Shown: one piece after another, positions 22,293-33,950 of the stretch
Layout: every line of letters starts with the position of its first letter
Position numbering within the stretch: position 1 is the stretch's first letter
NCBI GenBank assembly: GCA_022376925.1
Contig: JAIOJX010000027.1
Location: 17,129,471 to 17,193,470 of the forward strand
DNA length: 64,000 bases
From: Tragulus kanchil
Lineage: Eukaryota > Chordata > Mammalia > Artiodactyla > Tragulidae
Reading direction: 5' to 3'
Translations under genes and position numbers: made by a program
Notes under the pieces: generated by a model
What the model was told of the DNA's origin: nothing
Databases searched by the model: none
Seen by the model: only the letters and a program-made list of their open reading frames with translations

Positions 22293-22673
22293 CATCACCA
22301 GTCGGTAAAACACTCTCAGGTCTTGGCAAATGTCTTGAAGAAAGCCAACATCATTAGAGGCACTGGAGAATCCCCACCAAGGTTTTTCAAAGAAAATGAC
22401 CGGCCTTCCCTCAATGATAACAAGACCCAAGGTAACCAGGAAACATGAATGATACCCAGCAAAAACAAGAGACAGCAGAAACAGCCCCACAAACAGCCAG
22501 ATACAGATTATAAACAAACATCCTCAGCATCTGAAGGAATAAATGACACGCTCGGAAAATATTTGCAGGCAACAGGAAAGTAAATGCATGACCTTGCAGT
22601 TTTGAAAAAGACCCAAGTGGCATGTCTCAAAATAAAAGTAAATGTATAATAGCTGGAACTTAAAGCTCAATAG

Positions 22674-22792
22674 GGAATTCTCTGGTAGTCCAGGGGTTAA
22701 GACTCTGCGCTTTCATTGCTGAGGGCCCAGGTTCAATCCCTGCTCAGGGAATTAAGATCCCAAGAGCTGCACCATGAGGTCAAAAAAATAAA
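22674..22792 (+). mobile_element. CHR-class SINE, sense
   Basis: GGGAATTCTCTGGTAGTCCA head and GGTTCAATCCCTGCTCAGGG B box region. Confidence 0.8.
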
Positions 22793-23139
22793 GATAATAA
22801 AAAGCTAAAAACTCAATAGATGTGTGGAGAAAGCAGATAATGCAAAATAGAAGACTTAGTTCATGGGGAGGTTAAAGTATTTACCCAGGATTTTAATACA
22901 GAGTTTAAAAAAATGTAGAAAATACAGAAACGAGCTTAAGAAAAGTGTCATATGTTTGATTAGTTATAGAAGGAGAAGACACAGAGGCCTTAGACGAGGG
23001 AATGGCTGAGCATTATCCAGAACTGACCTAAGAGTCCATTAAATGACTTAATTATCCAGAAATAAGTGGCTGAATTATCCAGAATTATCAAGTCACAGAC
23101 TTAAGTGTTTCAGAACATCCCAGGAAGAGTGAACAAAAT

Positions 23140-23261
23140 CCATTGTTCAGTCACTCAGTCACGTGCCACTCTTCGGGACCCGTGGACTGCAGCACGCCAG
23201 GCTCCCGTTCTCCACCGTCTCCGGGAGCCTGCTCAACGCACGTCCACTGAGTTGGTGATGC
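23140..23261 (-). mobile_element. BovB 3' end fragment, truncated at junction
   Basis: GTTCAGTCACTCAGTCACGT begins an antisense BovB 3' end. It stops at 23261 where block G copy 2 starts. Copy 2 shows the full continuation. Confidence 0.75.
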
Positions 23262-23263
23262 AG

Positions 23264-23425
23264 GACGGAAGAGACATGGTTCCATCTCTAGTTGGGAAGA
23301 CCCCCTGGAGAAGGAAATGGCAGCCCACTCCAGTCTTCTTGCCTGCAGAGCTGCATGGACAGAGGAGCCTGGCCGGCTGCAGCGCATGGGGTCCCAGAGA
23401 GTCAGAAACGACTGAGCAACTAAGC
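23264..23425 (+). mobile_element. BovA2/Bov-tA SINE fragment, block G copy 2
   Basis: Right part of the SINE at 22094-22292, with homopolymer losses in its first 40 bases. Confidence 0.85.
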
Positions 23426-23806
23426 ACATCACCAGTCGGTAAAACACTCTCAGGTCTTGGCAAATGTCTTGAAGAAAGCCAACATCATTAGAGGCACTGG
23501 AGAATCCCCACCAAGGTTTTCAAAGAAAATGACCGGCCTTCCCTCAATGATAACAAGACCCAAGGTAACCAGGAAACATGAATGATACCCAGCAAAAACA
23601 AGAGACAGCAGAAACAGCCCCACAAACAGCCAGATACAGATTATAAACAAACATCCTCAGCATCTGAAGGAATAAATGACACGCTCGGAAAATATTTGCA
23701 GGCAACAGGAAAGTAAATGCATGACCTTGCAGTTTTGAAAAAGACCCAAGTGGCATGTCTCAAAATAAAAGTAAATGTATAATAGCTGGAACTTAAAGCT
23801 CAATAG

Positions 23807-23925
23807 GGAATTCTCTGGTAGTCCAGGGGTTAAGACTCTGCGCTTTCATTGCTGAGGGCCCAGGTTCAATCCCTGCTCAGGGAATTAAGATCCCAAGAGC
23901 TGCACCATGAGGTCAAAAAAATAAA
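23807..23925 (+). mobile_element. CHR-class SINE, block G copy 2
   Basis: Same element as at 22674-22792. Confidence 0.8.
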
Positions 23926-24272
23926 GATAATAAAAAGCTAAAAACTCAATAGATGTGTGGAGAAAGCAGATAATGCAAAATAGAAGACTTAGTTCATGGG
24001 GAGGTTAAAGTATTTACCCAGGATTTTAATACAGAGTTTAAAAAAATGTAGAAAATACAGAAACGAGCTTAAGAAAAGTGTCATATGTTTGATTAGTTAT
24101 AGAAGGAGAAGACACAGAGGCCTTAGACGAGGGAATGGCTGAGCATTATCCAGAACTGACCTAAGAGTCCATTAAATGACTTAATTATCCAGAAATAAGT
24201 GGCTGAATTATCCAGAATTATCAAGTCACAGACTTAAGTGTTTCAGAACATCCCAGGAAGAGTGAACAAAAT

Positions 24273-25150
24273 CCATTGTTCAGTCACTCAGTCACGTGCC
24301 ACTCTTCGGGACCCGTGGACTGCAGCACGCCAGGCTCCCGTTCTCCACCGTCTCCGGGAGCCTGCTCAACGCACGTCCACTGAGTTGGTGATGCTATGGA
24401 TCATTTCATCCTCTGCTGCCCGCTTCTCCTTTTGCCTTCATTCCTTCCCAGCACCAAAGTCTTTTCCAAAAGTTGGTTCTTCGCATCAGGTGGCCAAAGT
24501 ATTGGAGCTTCAGCTTTCATAGCAGTCCTTCCAATGAATATTCAGGGTTGATTTCCTTTAGGAAGGACTGGCTTGATCTCCCTGCAGTCCAAGGGACCCT
24601 CAGGAGCCTTCTCCAGCACCACAGTTCAAAGGCATCAGTTCTTTGGGGCTCAGTGTTCTTTATGGTCCAGCTCTCACATCCATACATGGCCACTGGAAAA
24701 ACCATAGCTTTGACTCTACAGACCTTTGTTGGCAAAGTGATGTCTCTGCTTTTAAATACACTGTCTAGGGTTGTTATAGCTTTTCTTCCAAGGAGCAAGT
24801 GTCTTAATTTCATGGCTGCAGTCACTGTCCCCAGGAGATTTTGGAGCCCAGGAGAATAAACTCTGTCACTGTTTCCCTTTTTTTTATTTGTCACAAAGTG
24901 ATGGGACTGGATGCCATGATCTTAGGTTTCTGAGAGTTGAGTTTTAGGCCAGCTTTTTCACTCTCCTGTTTCACCTCTTCGTTCCTCTTTGCTTTCTGCC
25001 ATTAGGGTGGTGCCATCTGCATATCTGAGGTTATTGATATTTTTCCCAGCAATCTGGATTCCAGCTTGTGCTTCATCCAGCCTGCCATTTCGCATGATGT
25101 ACTCTGCATATAAGTTACATATGGAGGGTGAGAATATACAATGAGAAGAT
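24273..25150 (-). mobile_element. BovB LINE, reverse transcriptase C-terminal part, dead
   Basis: On the minus strand, 25158-24958 encodes a reverse-transcriptase segment with IMRNGRLDEAQAG and NNLRYADG. The catalytic YADD is YADG here (bases 25012-25023), so a metal-binding aspartate is lost. The next piece (24894-24517) continues with a YGCESWTIK region and the domain after it, in another frame, ending in NPEYSLEGLL. The 3' end follows to 24273. It is 5'-truncated, frameshifted and missing some codons, so inactive. It is the longest BovB piece in the window. Confidence 0.88.
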
Positions 25151-25551
25151 ACATACATTTACATATATAAATAGTCTGTATAATATACTACTTACCTTTT
25201 AGAAAACTTATGAATTTTTGCCTAGCTGAAAAACTTATGACATTTTGATTCCACTTGTTGGACTTAGTATGAATAGAATCCTAGTCCTAATTAAAAAAAC
25301 ACACAACAAGCAACAAAGGCTTGCTGTTTGGCACGGGGAGCTATAGTCAGTATCTTGCAATAACCTATAATGTAAAATAATCTGAAAAATAATATATGTG
25401 TATAACTGGAACACTGTAAGCCAGCTATCCTTTAATAAAATACATACATTAAAAAAGGAGATACATATACTCATGTGCGTTTGAGTGTGTAAACTACAAG
25501 GAAGCTGGGGTAGCCGGAGTGATTTCAAAACATCAATTTGTTGTTTGTTGT
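25151..25551 (+). mobile_element. AT-rich DNA with L1 3' end
   Basis: Between about 25300 and 25455 the wording (GGGAGCTATAGTCAGTATCT, CTGAAAAATAATATATGTG, CCAGCTATCCTTTAATAAAA) matches the 3' UTR of ruminant L1 in sense orientation. The rest is unassigned. Confidence 0.6.
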
Positions 25552-25756
25552 TCGTTTTTCAGTCTCTCAGTGTGTCCAAGTCTTTGTGACCCATGGACTG
25601 TGGCCCACCAGGCTCCTCCGTCCACGGGATTCCCCAGGCAAGAACACTGGAGTGGGTTGCCATTCCCTCCTCCAGGGGGTCTGCTCCACCCAGGGATCAA
25701 ACCTCATATCCTGCACTGGCAGGTGGGTTCCTTACCACTGAGCCACCAGGGAACCC
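25552..25756 (-). mobile_element. BovA2/Bov-tA SINE, antisense
   Basis: GACCCATGGACTGTGGCCCA, CCAGGCAAGAACACTGGAG, and GAGCCACCAGGGAACCC. Confidence 0.9.
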
Positions 25757-25917
25757 GTGTGTAGGCATGAGCATAGTATAGCCCAGAGCTTAATTCCAGA
25801 ACTTCTCAGATTACAGTGCAGCCTACGCAGGATACTTCTCAATCTAATACCAACCTTCCTCTTCCTTTGCTGTTCAGGCACCAATGCTGCCCTGTGTCCC
25901 TGTCTACACTGACCTAC

Positions 25918-26113
25918 GACAGGTCTGGTAGAGAACCTGCCTGCCAAGATAGGAGACACAAGGGATGCGGGTTCAGTCTCTGGGTCGGGAAGACCCCCTG
26001 GAGGAAATGACGACCACGCCAGTAGTCTTGCCTGGGAAATCCCACGGGCAGGGGAACCTGGGGGGCCACGGTCCATGGGGCTGCACAGAGTCAGGCATGA
26101 CCGAAGCAACTTC
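25918..26113 (+). mobile_element. BovA2/Bov-tA SINE, sense, diverged
   Basis: TCTGGTAGAGAACCTGCCTG to CAGGCATGACCGAAGCAACT. Confidence 0.8.
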
Positions 26114-26713
26114 GCACGCCCGCATGCACACGGCAGGTCTCTCTCTTCTTTCTTCCAGGAACGGGGATCTAGGATGAGAATGTCTCAGAGTTTATGCCGT
26201 CTTGATGGCATTTATTTTTGGTATCATTCCCCAAACCTCCACACCCGATTCCTTCCCTTCAGAAACGCATTCTCCTCTGAGCTATCTGACATGGCTTCTC
26301 CTGACCCTGGTGTGACGAGTTACCCAGAGGCGAGCTGACATCCAGGCAAGCGTCACAGCGGCGATTCCACATTCGTGTAACCTCGGACCACGGATGCTGG
26401 CGCAGGGAGGGCACGCAGGGAGCGGGGGAAAGCCTGACAGGCTTGAGAACACATCCTGTCTGGTTAGCAGGAAGGGCGGTTTGGAGGACAGAGCCACAGA
26501 TGAGTGTGGGCAGGGAGCGATTACCACTAGCCTCACACCAGCATTAAGAGGGAGCGTTCCAGCCGGCAGGTGAAGGTGTGCCTGGCTTGCACAGCACTTC
26601 ACATTTTATTCGCACGGTAGCTACTGCTCCAACGACAGACAGCTCGAGTGGGAGGAAAGGGCATTGTCTGTGCTGGCCGTCCCTCCTCTTCCGCTCAGCA
26701 CACTGCCGTCTTT
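26114..26713. other. Unique sequence, no gene seen
   Basis: Single-copy with scattered CpG. I see no repeat or coding signal. Confidence 0.4.
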
Positions 26714-26912
26714 TAAGGTTTTATTTATTTTTTTTTTTGGTGTGGACTATTTTTAAAATCTTTTTTTGACTCTGTTCCAATATTGCTCCTGTTTTATGCT
26801 TTGTCTTTTTTTGCCTGTGTGGTATTGGGACCTTAGTTCCCTGGCCAGGGGTCGAACCTGCGTCCTCTGTGTGGGAAGGTGAGGTCTCAACCACGGGAGT
26901 GGCAGGGAGGCC
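26714..26912 (-). mobile_element. CHR-class SINE, antisense, with long tail
   Basis: T-rich tail from 26725, CTTAGTTCCCTGGCCAGGGG, and a head reading GTGGCAGGGAGGCCC. Confidence 0.7.
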
Positions 26913-27032
26913 CCCGCACGGCGAGCCTTCCCGCTCCACCACGCCCCGTGACTCTCCTCGGCCGCATCCCTGCGCTCTTGACCCCAGCCTCGCACTCCGC
27001 AGTGCTGCTTTCTCCACCTGAGTCCTCGACGA

Positions 27033-27112
27033 GGGGCTTCCCTGGTGGTTCACTGGTAAAGAATCCACCTGTAACGCAGGAGATCCCAGTTCGATTCCTG
27101 GGTTGGGAAAGA
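27033..27112 (+). mobile_element. BovA2/Bov-tA SINE, 5' part only
   Basis: GGGGCTTCCCTGGTGGTTCA head and GTTCGATTCCTGGGTTGGG. The right part is lost. Confidence 0.75.
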
Positions 27113-27324
27113 TGCCTCCAAAGGCGTGGCATGCGCGATGGGAACCTGGGGCTGCTGTCTACAGAGACACGCCAGGGATCCTTCAATTCCCGGTCCAGAT
27201 GATGACACTTCTCGGAGTGAGACATGCATATTGGGGAAAATGCGTCCACTTGGATCATCTTGGAGGATCTGTTTACCACGGAGCCACGGTTCACACTCAG
27301 CGGTGTCTGCCTCCCAAAGGTAGC

Positions 27325-27482
27325 GCCGACAGTAAAGACTCCATCTGCCATGCAGGAGACATGGGTTTGACCCCTGGATCAGAAAGATCCCTTGGAGAAA
27401 GGAATATGCTTGTCTGGAGAAGGGAGAATTCTTGCCTGGAGAATTCCATGGACAGAGGAGACTGGCCATCTGCAGTCCCTTC
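27325..27482 (+). mobile_element. BovA2/Bov-tA SINE, sense
   Basis: ACTCCATCTGCCATGCAGGA and CCTGGAGAATTCCATGGACA, with a small internal repeat of CTGGAGAA. Confidence 0.75.
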
Positions 27483-27731
27483 TAGCGACCCCAAAGCACT
27501 CTTTTAGTCCCAGTTTAGGTTCTGGCCTTTTTATTCTCCCCCTCTTTGTTTTTCTGCCAGTTAAATGAAGTCACAGCACAAGGGGACTGCGGTTGTTGGC
27601 TACGTCTGAATAAACCGGCTGGCTTCTGAGCAGCCAGCCACAGAGAGCAGCATTTCCACGATCAAGCTAATAAGACATGAAAACTTCCCAGCCAGTCCTC
27701 ACTTTCTGCATTCAGGTCTAACAGACAAGGG

Positions 27732-27945
27732 CGCGTGGGTGCGCAGTCATGTCCAGTTCTCTGCAGCCCCACGGACTGTAGCCCGCCAGGCTCTCTGTCC
27801 ACGGGCTCCCCCAGGCTGGAGAATGCGGGAGTGGGTGTCCATGTCCTTCTCCAGGGGGTCTTTCCGACCCAGGGATCGAACCTGCGTTTCGTGTTTCCTC
27901 TTGCATTGCAGGCAGATTCCTTACCGCAGAGCCATCTGGGAAGTT
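27732..27945 (-). mobile_element. BovA2/Bov-tA SINE, antisense
   Basis: GCAGTCATGTCCAGTTCTCT to GAGCCATCTGGGAAGTTC. Confidence 0.88.
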
Positions 27946-28456
27946 CAGAGGGCAAGGGTTCAGGATCTTAAGCACTCTTCTCATTTTCCTCTGTGATCTT
28001 ATCACGGGGTTCCAAACTTCAGCAAAATGGGCAAGAGCACCTTTCTGCCTGACATCCTGAGACCCCTCGGTTTTGTGTTTGCTGGAAGCGGCATCCAGCC
28101 CGGGTGCCGTGGGACCCCTTCCTGCTGGTGGCTTACGCACAGGCACACGAGCGCACTTCCAGCTCTTACATAACTCGGCCAGCGGGCAAGGGTGAGCGTG
28201 CCCACATCTGAGAACTCTGCCCTTGGTCTGGAATGCAGCAGCAGCAAGTTTAAGCAAGGCTGTGCCCCCCAACACGGGGGCCCCTGCGGGCGAGCCGCTG
28301 GAGAGTCAGCCGGCGACCTCAGTGCTGTGCCCACTCAGGCTAGATGTCTGAAACAGGCAGGAAAACTGGAAAGGACCTGTGTTTCCTGCCACCCCGGGAT
28401 TTCCACCTTTGCTGTGTGTCAGGTAGCTACGGACGCGTAAGACACAAACACTGATT
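27946..28456. other. Unique sequence, no gene seen
   Basis: GC-moderate single-copy DNA just left of block H. No recognised feature. Confidence 0.4.
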
Positions 28457-28976
28457 CTACCCACGTCGGGAGGGAAATCGTTCGCCGTAAGGCCCTTCGT
28501 GCCTTGAAGAATAAACAAACCCATGTAAACATTCGAGGCAAAAAAATAGAAGAGCAAACACACGGGCTGCGTTTGAACTTTAGAATCCCCCGCCCGCCTG
28601 TCGTGGGCTGGGACGCCGCGGTCATGGGCCGTCACATGAGAGGCCCGCAGAGAAGGCCTTTCTCCCCCCAGCCCCACACGTCTCCCCGAAGTTCAAAAAA
28701 GCAAGCAACGCGGCAGTGAGGTGCCAGGAGAATTAATACGCTGTCCTCAGGCGACCTCCTCCTCACGCCCGTTTGAAAGGAACAGGTGGCTCTGTCTGGC
28801 CCCACAGATCCGCGTCCCGATCCTGAAGCCGCGCCTGCTGATCCTAACAGATCAACGGGACACCCGTTCTCTCAAGAATAAAAGACGTCCTGTGAGCAGA
28901 TGCCACACCCTTGCATCCCTCCATCTTCGGAGGACTCCCTGTGCATCACTCCTGGCTAATGCTTGTGAAGAGCTGC

Positions 28977-29275
28977 CTGGGGGCTTCCCTGGTGGTCTGG
29001 GGGTTGAGAATCTGCCTGCGGACGAAGGAGACGTGGATTCGACCCCTGGTCGGGGAAGAGCCCCCACGCCCTGGCGCACCAACTGCTGAGCCGGCGCCCC
29101 ACAGCCTCGGAGCCACGACGACCGCAGCCCGCGCCCTGCAGCCCGTGCTCCGCACCCAGAGGAGGCGGCCCAGCGGGCGCCACGGCTAGGGCGGGCCGCT
29201 CTCCACAACGAGAGGCAAGCCCTCACGGCGGCGGCGACGCGGCGCGGCCACAGATACAAACGAAATAAGATCAAA
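28977..29275 (+). mobile_element. CHR-class SINE, sense, very GC-rich
   Basis: GGGGCTTCCCTGGTGGTCTG head, GATTCGACCCCTGGTCGGGG, then a CpG-dense body. It produces 201-residue antisense frames that are not genes. Confidence 0.85.
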
Positions 29276-30105
29276 ATAAACGTCTGTATAAGAGAGGAAT
29301 GGCCTGCCGTCCACTCTCTAAATCTCAGAATAACAGTGACAGCAGCGGGCATCCTGTCTGAGGCTGCTCCAGCAGATGCTGTGAGCCCAGCTTCATTCAT
29401 TATCTCCATGTGAAAAGTTGAAAATAAATTTTGGGGGGGAGCATTTGTAAAATTCAAGAGTGCTCATAACCTTCAAGGAGATCAGTCTTTGTTTCTGGAG
29501 ACACACTGCATAAACTGCCCGCTCCAGAGGGCAGACATCGAAGAGGCGGGGGCACAGACACCTTCCTGAAAACGATTTCATTGATTACTACCCACGTCGG
29601 GAGGGAAATCGTTCGCCGTAAGGCCCTTCGTGCCTTGAAGAATAAACAAACCCATGTAAACATTCGAGGCAAAAATAGAAGAGCAAACACACGGGCTGCG
29701 TTTGAACTTTAGAATCCCCCGCCCGCCTGTCGTGGGCTGGGACGCCGCGGTCATGGGCCGTCACATGAGAGGCCCGCAGAGAAGGCCTTTCTCCCCCCAG
29801 CCCCACACGTCTCCCCGAAGTTCAAAAAAGCAAGCAACGCGGCAGTGAGGTGCCAGGAGAATTAATACGCTGTCCTCAGGCGACCTCCTCCTCACGCCCG
29901 TTTGAAAGGAACAGGTGGCTCTGTCTGGCCCCACAGATCCGCGTCCCGATCCTGAAGCCGCGCCTGCTGATCCTAACAGATCAACGGGACACCCGTTCTC
30001 TCAAGAATAAAAGACGTCCTGTGAGCAGATGCCACACCCTTGCATCCCTCCATCTTCGGAGGACTCCCTGTGCATCACTCCTGGCTAATGCTTGTGAAGA
30101 GCTGC

Positions 30106-30404
30106 CTGGGGGCTTCCCTGGTGGTCTGGGGGTTGAGAATCTGCCTGCGGACGAAGGAGACGTGGATTCGACCCCTGGTCGGGGAAGAGCCCCCACGCCC
30201 TGGCGCACCAACTGCTGAGCCGGCGCCCCACAGCCTCGGAGCCACGACGACCGCAGCCCGCGCCCTGCAGCCCGTGCTCCGCACCCAGAGGAGGCGGCCC
30301 AGCGGGCGCCACGGCTAGGGCGGGCCGCTCTCCACAACGAGAGGCAAGCCCTCACGGCGGCGGCGACGCGGCGCGGCCACAGATACAAACGAAATAAGAT
30401 CAAA
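30106..30404 (+). mobile_element. CHR-class SINE, block H copy 2
   Basis: Same element as at 28977-29275. Confidence 0.85.
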
Positions 30405-30711
30405 ATAAACGTCTGTATAAGAGAGGAATGGCCTGCCGTCCACTCTCTAAATCTCAGAATAACAGTGACAGCAGCGGGCATCCTGTCTGAGGCTGCTCCA
30501 GCAGATGCTGTGAGCCCAGCTTCATTCATTATCTCCATGTGAAAAGTTGAAAATAAATTTTGGGGGGGAGCATTTGTAAAATTCAAGAGTGCTCATAACC
30601 TTCAAGGAGATCAGTCTTTGTTTCTGGAGACACACTGCATAAACTGCCCGCTCCAGAGGGCAGACATCGAAGAGGCGGGGGCACAGACACCTTCCTGAAA
30701 AACGATTTCAT

Positions 30712-31048
30712 ATGATTCGTTTATTCTGCTTCCAAAGCATTACACAAAATTGATCGAACAGATCCTGGGAGAGCGTGCACCGCAGCTCAGCTCTTCACCT
30801 TTCTTATGATTCATTTTTAAAATACTTCAAAACTCAATTCACCTTTTGGAAGGCACTATGATAGAGATGTTTGCTCAGCCCTTGCGGCATTATTTTTCTT
30901 TGAAGGAATGACTCTCAGTCGCTGTGAACATGGGATCTTAAAAATGCTTTACTTTCTTCACTTTCTAGGTACTTGAAAGCAGCATTGACCATAAATGGCT
31001 AAAATAATTCACTCAGATCAATTAAAGTGAAAAGGTGAAATGAAGACA
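30712..31048. other. Unique AT-rich sequence
   Basis: No recognised feature. Confidence 0.35.
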
Positions 31049-31220
31049 CTTTTAGTAAAGAATCTGCCTGCAATGCGGGAGACCTGGGTTCGATCCCTGC
31101 ACTGGGAAGATTCCCATGGAGAAGGGAATGGTATGCACTTCCAGTATACTTGACTGGAGAATTCCATGGCTCGTTCATGAGTTGCAAAGAGTTGGACACG
31201 ACTGAGAGACTTTCACTTTC
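31049..31220 (+). mobile_element. BovA2/Bov-tA SINE, sense, head missing
   Basis: GTAAAGAATCTGCCTGCAAT, GGTTCGATCCCTGCACTGGG and GGACACGACTGAGAGACTTT. Confidence 0.88.
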
Positions 31221-31254
31221 TGAAGTCAAACATGTAGCTTTGTATTTCACAAGG

Positions 31255-31470
31255 TTGTTGTGTTGTGTGGGCACGGTCATGTCTGACTCTTTGCAACTCC
31301 ATGGACTGTAATCCACCAGGCTCCTCTGCCCATGGAATTCTCCAGGCAAGAACACTGGAGTGGGCAGCGATTTCCTTATCCAGGGGATCTTCCCAACCCA
31401 GGGATTGCACCTGTGTCTCTTATGTCTCCTATATTGGCAGGTGGGTTCTTTACTACGAGCGCCACCTGGC
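31255..31470 (-). mobile_element. BovA2/Bov-tA SINE, antisense, unusual head
   Basis: GCAACTCCATGGACTGTAAT to the head region GAGCGCCACCTGGCTTG. A 12-base repeat (TCTCTTATGTCTCC) lengthens the B-box side. The head change creates a CTCF-like word. Confidence 0.85.
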
Positions 31471-31662
31471 TTGTCTGTGTAGATGTGTGTTTTCCTGCCT
31501 CATAGAGAGTGTGAACCTACCCCCCTCCCTCCCCGCTTAATAGCAAACACCCACCTTCCACAACTGGCCACCTGCCTATTGTCTGAAAAGCTACAGTAGG
31601 TGAATCAAAAGGGTGTTTTTTTATCTAACACTTTGGCTGAGGTTGAGTTCGCTTTCATTGGT

Positions 31663-31875
31663 TACTTAGTTGCTCAGTTGTGTTCAACTCTTACGACTCC
31701 AAGAACTGTAGCCCACCAGGCTCCTCTGTCCATGGGAATCTCCAGGCAAGAATACCGGAGTCAGTTGCCATTTCCTTCTCCAGGGGATCTTCCCCACCCA
31801 GGGATCTAACTGGAGTCTTTGTATCTCTTGCATTAGAGGTGGATTCTTTACCACTGAACCAACTGGGAAGCTCCA
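31663..31875 (-). mobile_element. BovA2/Bov-tA SINE, antisense
   Basis: GTTGCTCAGTTGTGTTCAAC to CCAACTGGGAAGCTCC. Confidence 0.88.
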
Positions 31876-32344
31876 TTTCTCACAATACCTGGAGAAAATA
31901 GTAATAATATTGTGGAAAGAGAGCAGTAACATGTGCTACTTGCCAGTCAGGCTTTAATGTTTTCTGAACGGTGAAAACTCCAATATAATCCCATCCATCC
32001 TTCTGAAACCCTGTAGACCCTGATGGGATGCTTTTCATGTTTGGGATCTCTCTTCACGTGACTTAGGGAAGAATATGTACTTATTTTCAACATATTTTTA
32101 AAAATTCATCATGCTGGAACCTAAAATATTTTAGGTAAGAGAATCAATCTGTCTCTGCTTTCTGGCTCTCTCCTCTCCTCCTTGCCCAATTCCAAACACT
32201 CCGCATGGAGCATTATTTTAGACACAGACTCAATTAACAAATTAGAATTTTAAAAAGACTCAATAAATGAGAATTCCTCCATTTAAAAATTATAAAATAT
32301 CTCCAACACATGTTTAATCTCCTCTGAAAGTGAGCAGTGAAAAG

Positions 32345-32549
32345 TGTGATTTGCTCAGTCCTGCCTGACTCTCCGCAACACCGTGGACTGGAGCTCCCCC
32401 GGCACCTCTGTCTGTGGGATTTTCTCGTCAAGAATAATGGAATGGGTTGCCATTTCCTCCTCCAGGGGATCTTCCCGTGTTAGGGATCAAACCCATGTCT
32501 CCTGTATTGCAGGCAGATTCTTTAGTGTCTGAGCCACCAGGAAAGTCCT
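32345..32549 (-). mobile_element. BovA2/Bov-tA SINE, antisense
   Basis: TTGCTCAGTCCTGCCTGACT to GAGCCACCAGGAAAGTCC. Confidence 0.88.
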
Positions 32550-32631
32550 TACACTCCTTTACTATTTACTTATTAAATAATGATGCCACCAAAGAAAACA
32601 TACTTTTGTGGTCTAAAAAATATATTTAATG

Positions 32632-32860
32632 GGGCTTCCCTGGTGGTCCAGTGGGTAAAGGCACTGCCTTGCTGTGTAAAGGGCGCCGGTTCGATCCCTG
32701 GCCTGGGAAGATCCCACGTGCTGCGGAGTGGCTGGACCAATGTCTCTGGAGCGCATGTGCCCAGAGCTGGTGCTCCGCAAGGAGAGAGGCCACTGCAGTG
32801 GGAGGCCCACACGGGCCAAAGAACAAAGACGGAAATAAATGAAAGACCAATAGAAGTGGC
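32632..32860 (+). mobile_element. CHR-class SINE, sense, with 20-base loss
   Basis: GGGCTTCCCTGGTGGTCCAG head. After GGACCAATGT it lacks the 20-odd bases seen at 33810-33832 in copy 2, which match the usual SINE body. The loss is therefore specific to copy 1. Confidence 0.85.
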
Positions 32861-33410
32861 CAAAAACAAAAGAAAAAATTTTAAATATATTTAACGTAAA
32901 ATTTTTAAGTCGAACAAATTAATCAGTGAGAAAGGTAGCAATCAGAAGTGACAGTTACAAGAAAAAGCTGATTACCAAGGCAATGAATTAGAAATACGTA
33001 GACAGAATAAACACAATGGAAGAATTTAGAACATGAAGGTCCTAAGGAGTTCAAATAATTGGAATGAGCTGATCGAAATGCTGATAGCATATTTCTTTCA
33101 TAAGGAAAACCATATCCTATAAGCGGATCCCTGGTCTACCAACTGTCTGCACTTCTCACTAGCCACCACTCTGCCCCTGCTGGAACCTAAAATATTTTAG
33201 GTAAGAGAATCAATCTGTCTCTGCTTTCTGGCTCTCTCCTCTCCTCCTTGCCCAATTCCAAACACTCCGCATGGAGCATTATTTTAGACACAGACTCAAT
33301 TAACAAATTAGAATTTTAAAAAGACTCAATAAATGAGAATTCCTCCATTTAAAAATTATAAAATATCTCCAACACATGTTTAATCTCCTCTGAAAGTGAG
33401 CAGTGAAAAG

Positions 33411-33615
33411 TGTGATTTGCTCAGTCCTGCCTGACTCTCCGCAACACCGTGGACTGGAGCTCCCCCGGCACCTCTGTCTGTGGGATTTTCTCGTCAAGAA
33501 TAATGGAATGGGTTGCCATTTCCTCCTCCAGGGGATCTTCCCGTGTTAGGGATCAAACCCATGTCTCCTGTATTGCAGGCAGATTCTTTAGTGTCTGAGC
33601 CACCAGGAAAGTCCT
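33411..33615 (-). mobile_element. BovA2/Bov-tA SINE, block I copy 2
   Basis: Same element as at 32345-32549. Confidence 0.88.
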
Positions 33616-33697
33616 TACACTCCTTTACTATTTACTTATTAAATAATGATGCCACCAAAGAAAACATACTTTTGTGGTCTAAAAAATATATTTAATG

Positions 33698-33950
33698 GGG
33701 CTTCCCTGGTGGTCCAGTGGGTAAAGGCACTGCCTTGCTGTGTAAAGGGCGCCGGTTCGATCCCTGGCCTGGGAAGATCCCACGTGCTGCGGAGTGGCTG
33801 GACCAATGTGTCCAACTACCGAGCCGGAGCTCTGGAGCGCATGTGCCCAGAGCTGGTGCTCCGCAAGGAGAGAGGCCACTGCAGTGGGAGGCCCACACGG
33901 GCCAAAGAACAAAGACGGAAATAAATGAAAGACCAATAGAAGTGGCCAAA
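33698..33950 (+). mobile_element. CHR-class SINE, block I copy 2, intact body
   Basis: Same element as at 32632-32860 but with the normal CCAACTACCGAGCCGGAGCT segment. Confidence 0.85.

Larger units (their letters stand above)
22128..24394 (+). repeat. Duplication block G (two 1.13 kb copies)
   Basis: Copies are 22128-23261 and 23264-24394, offset 1136 falling to 1133. The first 40 bases of copy 2 have lost single G residues from homopolymers (ATGGGTT to ATGGTT, GGGGAAG to GGGAAG). Copy 1 ends at GTTGGTGATGC inside a BovB fragment, whose continuation follows only copy 2. Confidence 0.95.
28457..30711 (+). repeat. Duplication block H (two 1.12 kb copies)
   Basis: Copies are 28457-29581 and 29588-30711, offset about 1129. 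Differences are single-base homopolymer changes (an A-run near 28543, and GAAAAC against GAAAAAC at the right ends). Content is low-copy sequence and a GC-rich CHR SINE. Confidence 0.95.

Noticed and set aside
28852..29457. 201-residue open frame on the minus strand, repeated at 29981-30586
   Set aside because: It is the antisense reading of a GC-rich CHR SINE and flank. There are no domains, and the repetition comes from block H.
32632..32720. tRNA genes suggested by tRNA-Glu-like heads with A and B boxes
   Set aside because: The same heads occur in dozens of places followed by SINE bodies and A-rich tails. They are SINE promoters, not tRNA genes.
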